Assembly (NCBI GenBank): GCA_002721105.1 | Contig: PBJL01000031.1 | Span: 196,581 to 203,333 of the forward strand | DNA length: 6,753 nt | Reading direction: 5' to 3' | DNA from: Acidiferrobacteraceae bacterium | GTDB taxonomy: Bacteria > Pseudomonadota > Gammaproteobacteria > Arenicellales > UBA868 | In this document: positions 4,586 to 6,753 of the stretch, piece after piece | How positions within the stretch are numbered: position 1 is the stretch's first letter | Layout of the letters: every line of letters begins with the position of its first letter | Notes under the pieces: model-generated | Database searches by the model: none | Told to the model about the DNA's origin: nothing | Seen by the model: the letters and a program-made list of their open reading frames with translations, nothing else | Made by a program: the position numbers and the translations under genes

Positions 4586-6753
4586 TTAAAGTGTTGGTCG
4601 CTGTTCAATTTTTTGATAAATCTCTATTTGATCGCCGGCTTTGATGTCATTATAGTTTTTCACACCTATACCACATTCAACTCCAGCTTTCACCTCGGAA
4701 ACATCATCTTTGAATCGCCTTAATGAGTCGATTTGACCGTCAAAGATAATTACATTGTCCCGCAACACTCTAACCGGAAGGCCACGTCTTACTTCGCCTT
4801 CTACCATCAAGCAACCAGCGATAGCACCAACCTTAGATATTCTAAATACGTCGCGCACATCTGCTAACCCGACAGCTTCTTCTTTAATAACTGGGGTGAG
4901 TAACCCTAATAGTCCAGCCTTGACTTCTTCAACCACGTCATAAATAACATTGTAATAATGCGTATCAATGCTCTCTGCCTCTATTAATCGTCGTGCTGTA
5001 GCATCTGCACGGACGTTAAATCCAATAACAATAGCATTTGAAGCTGCTGCAAGGTTCACATCAGATTCATTAATGCCTCCAACCATTCCGTGAATAACGG
5101 ATACTTTCACCTCTTCCCTTGATAATTTTTCCAACGAATCCGTGAGGGCCTCGACAGATCCTTGTACATCAGCTTTCACAATCAAATTCAAAGTGCGAAG
5201 TCCGTCCTCATCTAGCTGATCAAATACATTTTCTAATTTCGCTTTCTGCTGTTGCGCCAGTTTGGCGTCTTTTAATTTCCCCTGACGATACATGGCGATT
5301 TCACGCGCTTTCCGCTCATCAGAAACTACAGATAACTCATCTCCAGCAGCAGGCACGCCACCGAGACCTTGTATTTCGACTGGATAGGATGGTCCGGCCT
5401 CCCGAATAGGCTTTCCCTGATCATCGCTCATCGCTCGAACACGGCCAAATTGTCGCCCAACAAGCAGGATATCACCTTTCTTAAGTATCCCTTTTCTAAC
5501 TAAAACTGTTGCTACTACTCCACGCCCCTTATCTAGCCTCGCTTCTACAACCACGCCACTGGCAGCTCCCTCCAATGGCGCTTTAAGATCTAATAAATCC
5601 GCTTGCAACGCAACCGATTCCAACAAACTTTCAATTCCATTGCCATCGAGCGCAGAGATATTGGTCATTAATACATCACCGCCCCATTCTTCAGGGATTA
5701 CATCTAAGTTTGCTAATTCTTGTTTAACACGATCTGGATCTGCATTTTCCTTGTCCATTTTATTTATTGCTACAACCATAGTGACCCCTGCATCACGAAC
5801 GTGATTTATAGCTTCAATAGTTTGTGGTTTTACTCCATCATCAGCTGCCACGATTAGGATTACTATATCTGTAACTTGCGCACCTCTCGCCCTCATAGAG
5901 CTAAAGGCTTCATGACCGGGGGTGTCGATAAATGTAATTTGACCGTGATCAGTATCAACCCTATATGCTCCTATATGTTGGGTAATACCTCCCGCCTCTC
6001 CCGATGCAACTTGACTTTGCCTAATATAATCGAGCAAGGAAGTTTTTCCATGATCCACGTGCCCCATGACTGTGACGATTGGTGCTCTGCGTTTCTCTGA
6101 GTGATCTTCTTTTTCGGTTTTCACAAGAAGTGATTCTGGATCTTCAGAATCTACAGCAAGCGCTTTATGTCCAATTTCTTCTACTATGAGAATCCCAGTA
6201 TCTTGATCAAGAACCTGATTTATCGTAACCATAGTTCCCATCTCCATAAGCACCTTGATAACTTCAGCCGCCTTTACCGACATCGCTTGCGCAAGTTCTG
6301 CCACGGTTATTGTTTCTGGGACGCGCACTTCGTGAATAACGGGCGCAGTAGGTCTTTCAAATCCATGCTGACCCGCAGTCGTCAAAGTTATTTTTCCTGG
6401 CTTAGTAGATTTTCTCTTAGGCTTTCTTTTGCCGCCTGTCCCTGCAACAACATGGAGTTCTTCTCTATCAACACCCTTGCCCCTTTTTCTTTTTGTCTTT
6501 TCTTCGCGCTTGGGGTTTGTTTTTCTATCGTCTGAGGATTTTGGATCCTTAGTTTTAACTGTTTGAGCATCTACGAGCGGCGTTTTACTTTTTGAAGCAC
6601 CCCTTGATGTCGACGGTTTTGTTTTCTTATGTTCAGAAGATCGTACAGCTTCAACTTTCGCTTCTTCTGCGGCTTTTGCTTCTTCTGCGGCTTTCGCTTC
6701 TTCTGCGGCTTTCGCTTCTTCTGCGGCTTTTGCTTCTTCTGCGGCTTTCGCTT
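4586..6753 (-). CDS. infB: Translation initiation factor IF2 (5' end outside window)
   Basis: 721 complete residues are present and the frame stays open to the right edge, so the N-terminus is missing; gammaproteobacterial IF2 is usually about 800-900 residues. IF2 is the GTPase that brings fMet-tRNA to the 30S subunit and promotes joining of the 50S. From the edge inward are an EEAKAA repeat, a Lys/Ser/Thr-rich linker with a REELHV element, and an IF2-N domain starting near [10 protein letters not shown] (about 6319). The GTPase domain follows, with G1 GHVDHGKTS at 6038-6064, G2 GGITQHIG, G3 DTPGHE at 5909-5926, G4 NKMD at 5753-5764 and G5 SALDG. Domain II, the connecting helix and the C-terminal fMet-tRNA-binding domain come last, with [18 protein letters not shown] and GIGVKNYND, then PTL-stop. 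A TTG at 6383-6385 is internal, not the start. rbfA follows 20 nt later. Confidence 0.97.
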   Translation of the reverse strand, partial: AKAAEEAKAAEEAKAAEEAKAAEEAKAAEEAKVEAVRSSEHKKTKPSTSRGASKSKTPLVDAQTVKTKDPKSSDDRKTNPKREEKTKRKRGKGVDREELHVVAGTGGKRKPKRKSTKPGKITLTTAGQHGFERPTAPVIHEVRVPETITVAELAQAMSVKAAEVIKVLMEMGTMVTINQVLDQDTGILIVEEIGHKALAVDSEDPESLLVKTEKEDHSEKRRAPIVTVMGHVDHGKTSLLDYIRQSQVASGEAGGITQHIGAYRVDTDHGQITFIDTPGHEAFSSMRARGAQVTDIVILIVAADDGVKPQTIEAINHVRDAGVTMVVAINKMDKENADPDRVKQELANLDVIPEEWGGDVLMTNISALDGNGIESLLESVALQADLLDLKAPLEGAASGVVVEARLDKGRGVVATVLVRKGILKKGDILLVGRQFGRVRAMSDDQGKPIREAGPSYPVEIQGLGGVPAAGDELSVVSDERKAREIAMYRQGKLKDAKLAQQQKAKLENVFDQLDEDGLRTLNLIVKADVQGSVEALTDSLEKLSREEVKVSVIHGMVGGINESDVNLAAASNAIVIGFNVRADATARRLIEAESIDTHYYNVIYDVVEEVKAGLLGLLTPVIKEEAVGLADVRDVFRISKVGAIAGCLMVEGEVRRGLPVRVLRDNVIIFDGQIDSLRRFKDDVSEVKAGVECGIGVKNYNDIKAGDQIEIYQKIEQRPTL
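6660..6753 (-). repeat. Exact 18-nt tandem repeat inside infB (EEAKAA hexapeptide)
   Basis: Five full copies of an 18-nt unit (plus-strand GCTTCTTCTGCGGCTTTY) lie at 6660-6677, 6678-6695, 6696-6713, 6714-6731 and 6732-6749. A sixth begins at the right edge. Copies are identical except for one T/C position, which is a silent third base of an alanine codon (GCA/GCG). The encoded EEAKAA units should form a long charged helix, as is common in the IF2 N-terminal region. Near identity suggests recent expansion by slippage or duplication. The full copy number is not visible. Confidence 0.95.

Noticed and set aside
4586..6385. infB as a 599-residue gene starting at TTG 6383-6385
   Set aside because: The frame remains open to the right edge and encodes recognisable IF2 linker and helical repeat. 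The TTG lacks a ribosome site, and IF2 is normally much longer.
6167..6535. 122-residue plus-strand frame opposite infB
   Set aside because: Antisense shadow of infB with no recognisable domain. The other plus-strand frames over pnp, truB, rbfA and infB are shadows in the same way.
6388..6570. 60-residue minus-strand frame with an ATG start
   Set aside because: It lies in another frame inside the infB linker. Its Lys/Gln-rich composition just reflects the low-complexity DNA of infB.
1..6753. Novel defence, mobile or biosynthetic system
   Set aside because: All coding space is occupied by intact, well-known housekeeping genes, and no gap exceeds 162 nt.

Overview
The window carries a conserved block of translation and RNA-metabolism genes from what looks like a gammaproteobacterium. 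Four things point there: the gene order infB-rbfA-truB-rpsO-pnp, an Orn protein of gamma/betaproteobacterial type, a queG end next to orn (an association I recall from pseudomonads and enterics), and an IF2 with a long charged N-terminal region. Base composition is moderately AT-leaning throughout, and no gene stands out as foreign. I cannot name the genus.

Layout, read in the direction of transcription of the main cluster (minus strand, from the right edge to the left): infB (translation initiation factor IF2, 5' end outside the window, with an 18-nt tandem repeat at the edge), rbfA (ribosome-binding factor A), truB (tRNA Psi55 synthase, overlapping rbfA by 8 nt), a 162-nt gap with a candidate promoter and leader structures, rpsO (ribosomal protein S15), pnp (polynucleotide phosphorylase, GTG start, only 31 nt after rpsO), a 78-nt gap with a small potential RNA hairpin, then orn (oligoribonuclease). 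At the far left a plus-strand fragment, absent from any long ORF, reads as the last 21 residues of QueG (epoxyqueuosine reductase). It converges on orn with 13 nt between the two stop codons.

Functionally, the right half makes factors for translation initiation, 30S maturation and tRNA modification. The left half makes S15 and two 3'-5' RNA-degrading enzymes that act in series: PNPase shortens RNA to small oligomers and Orn finishes the smallest ones. All genes are intact where fully visible, with their catalytic motifs present. No mobile element, CRISPR array, tRNA, rRNA, toxin-antitoxin or defence gene was seen.

I did not find a previously undescribed system. The points worth a second look are local: pnp followed directly by orn, a very short rpsO-pnp junction that leaves no room for the E. 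coli-type pnp leader, the structured rpsO leader, the exact IF2 hexapeptide repeat, a degenerate AxG motif in RbfA, and altered residues around the TruB active-site arginine.
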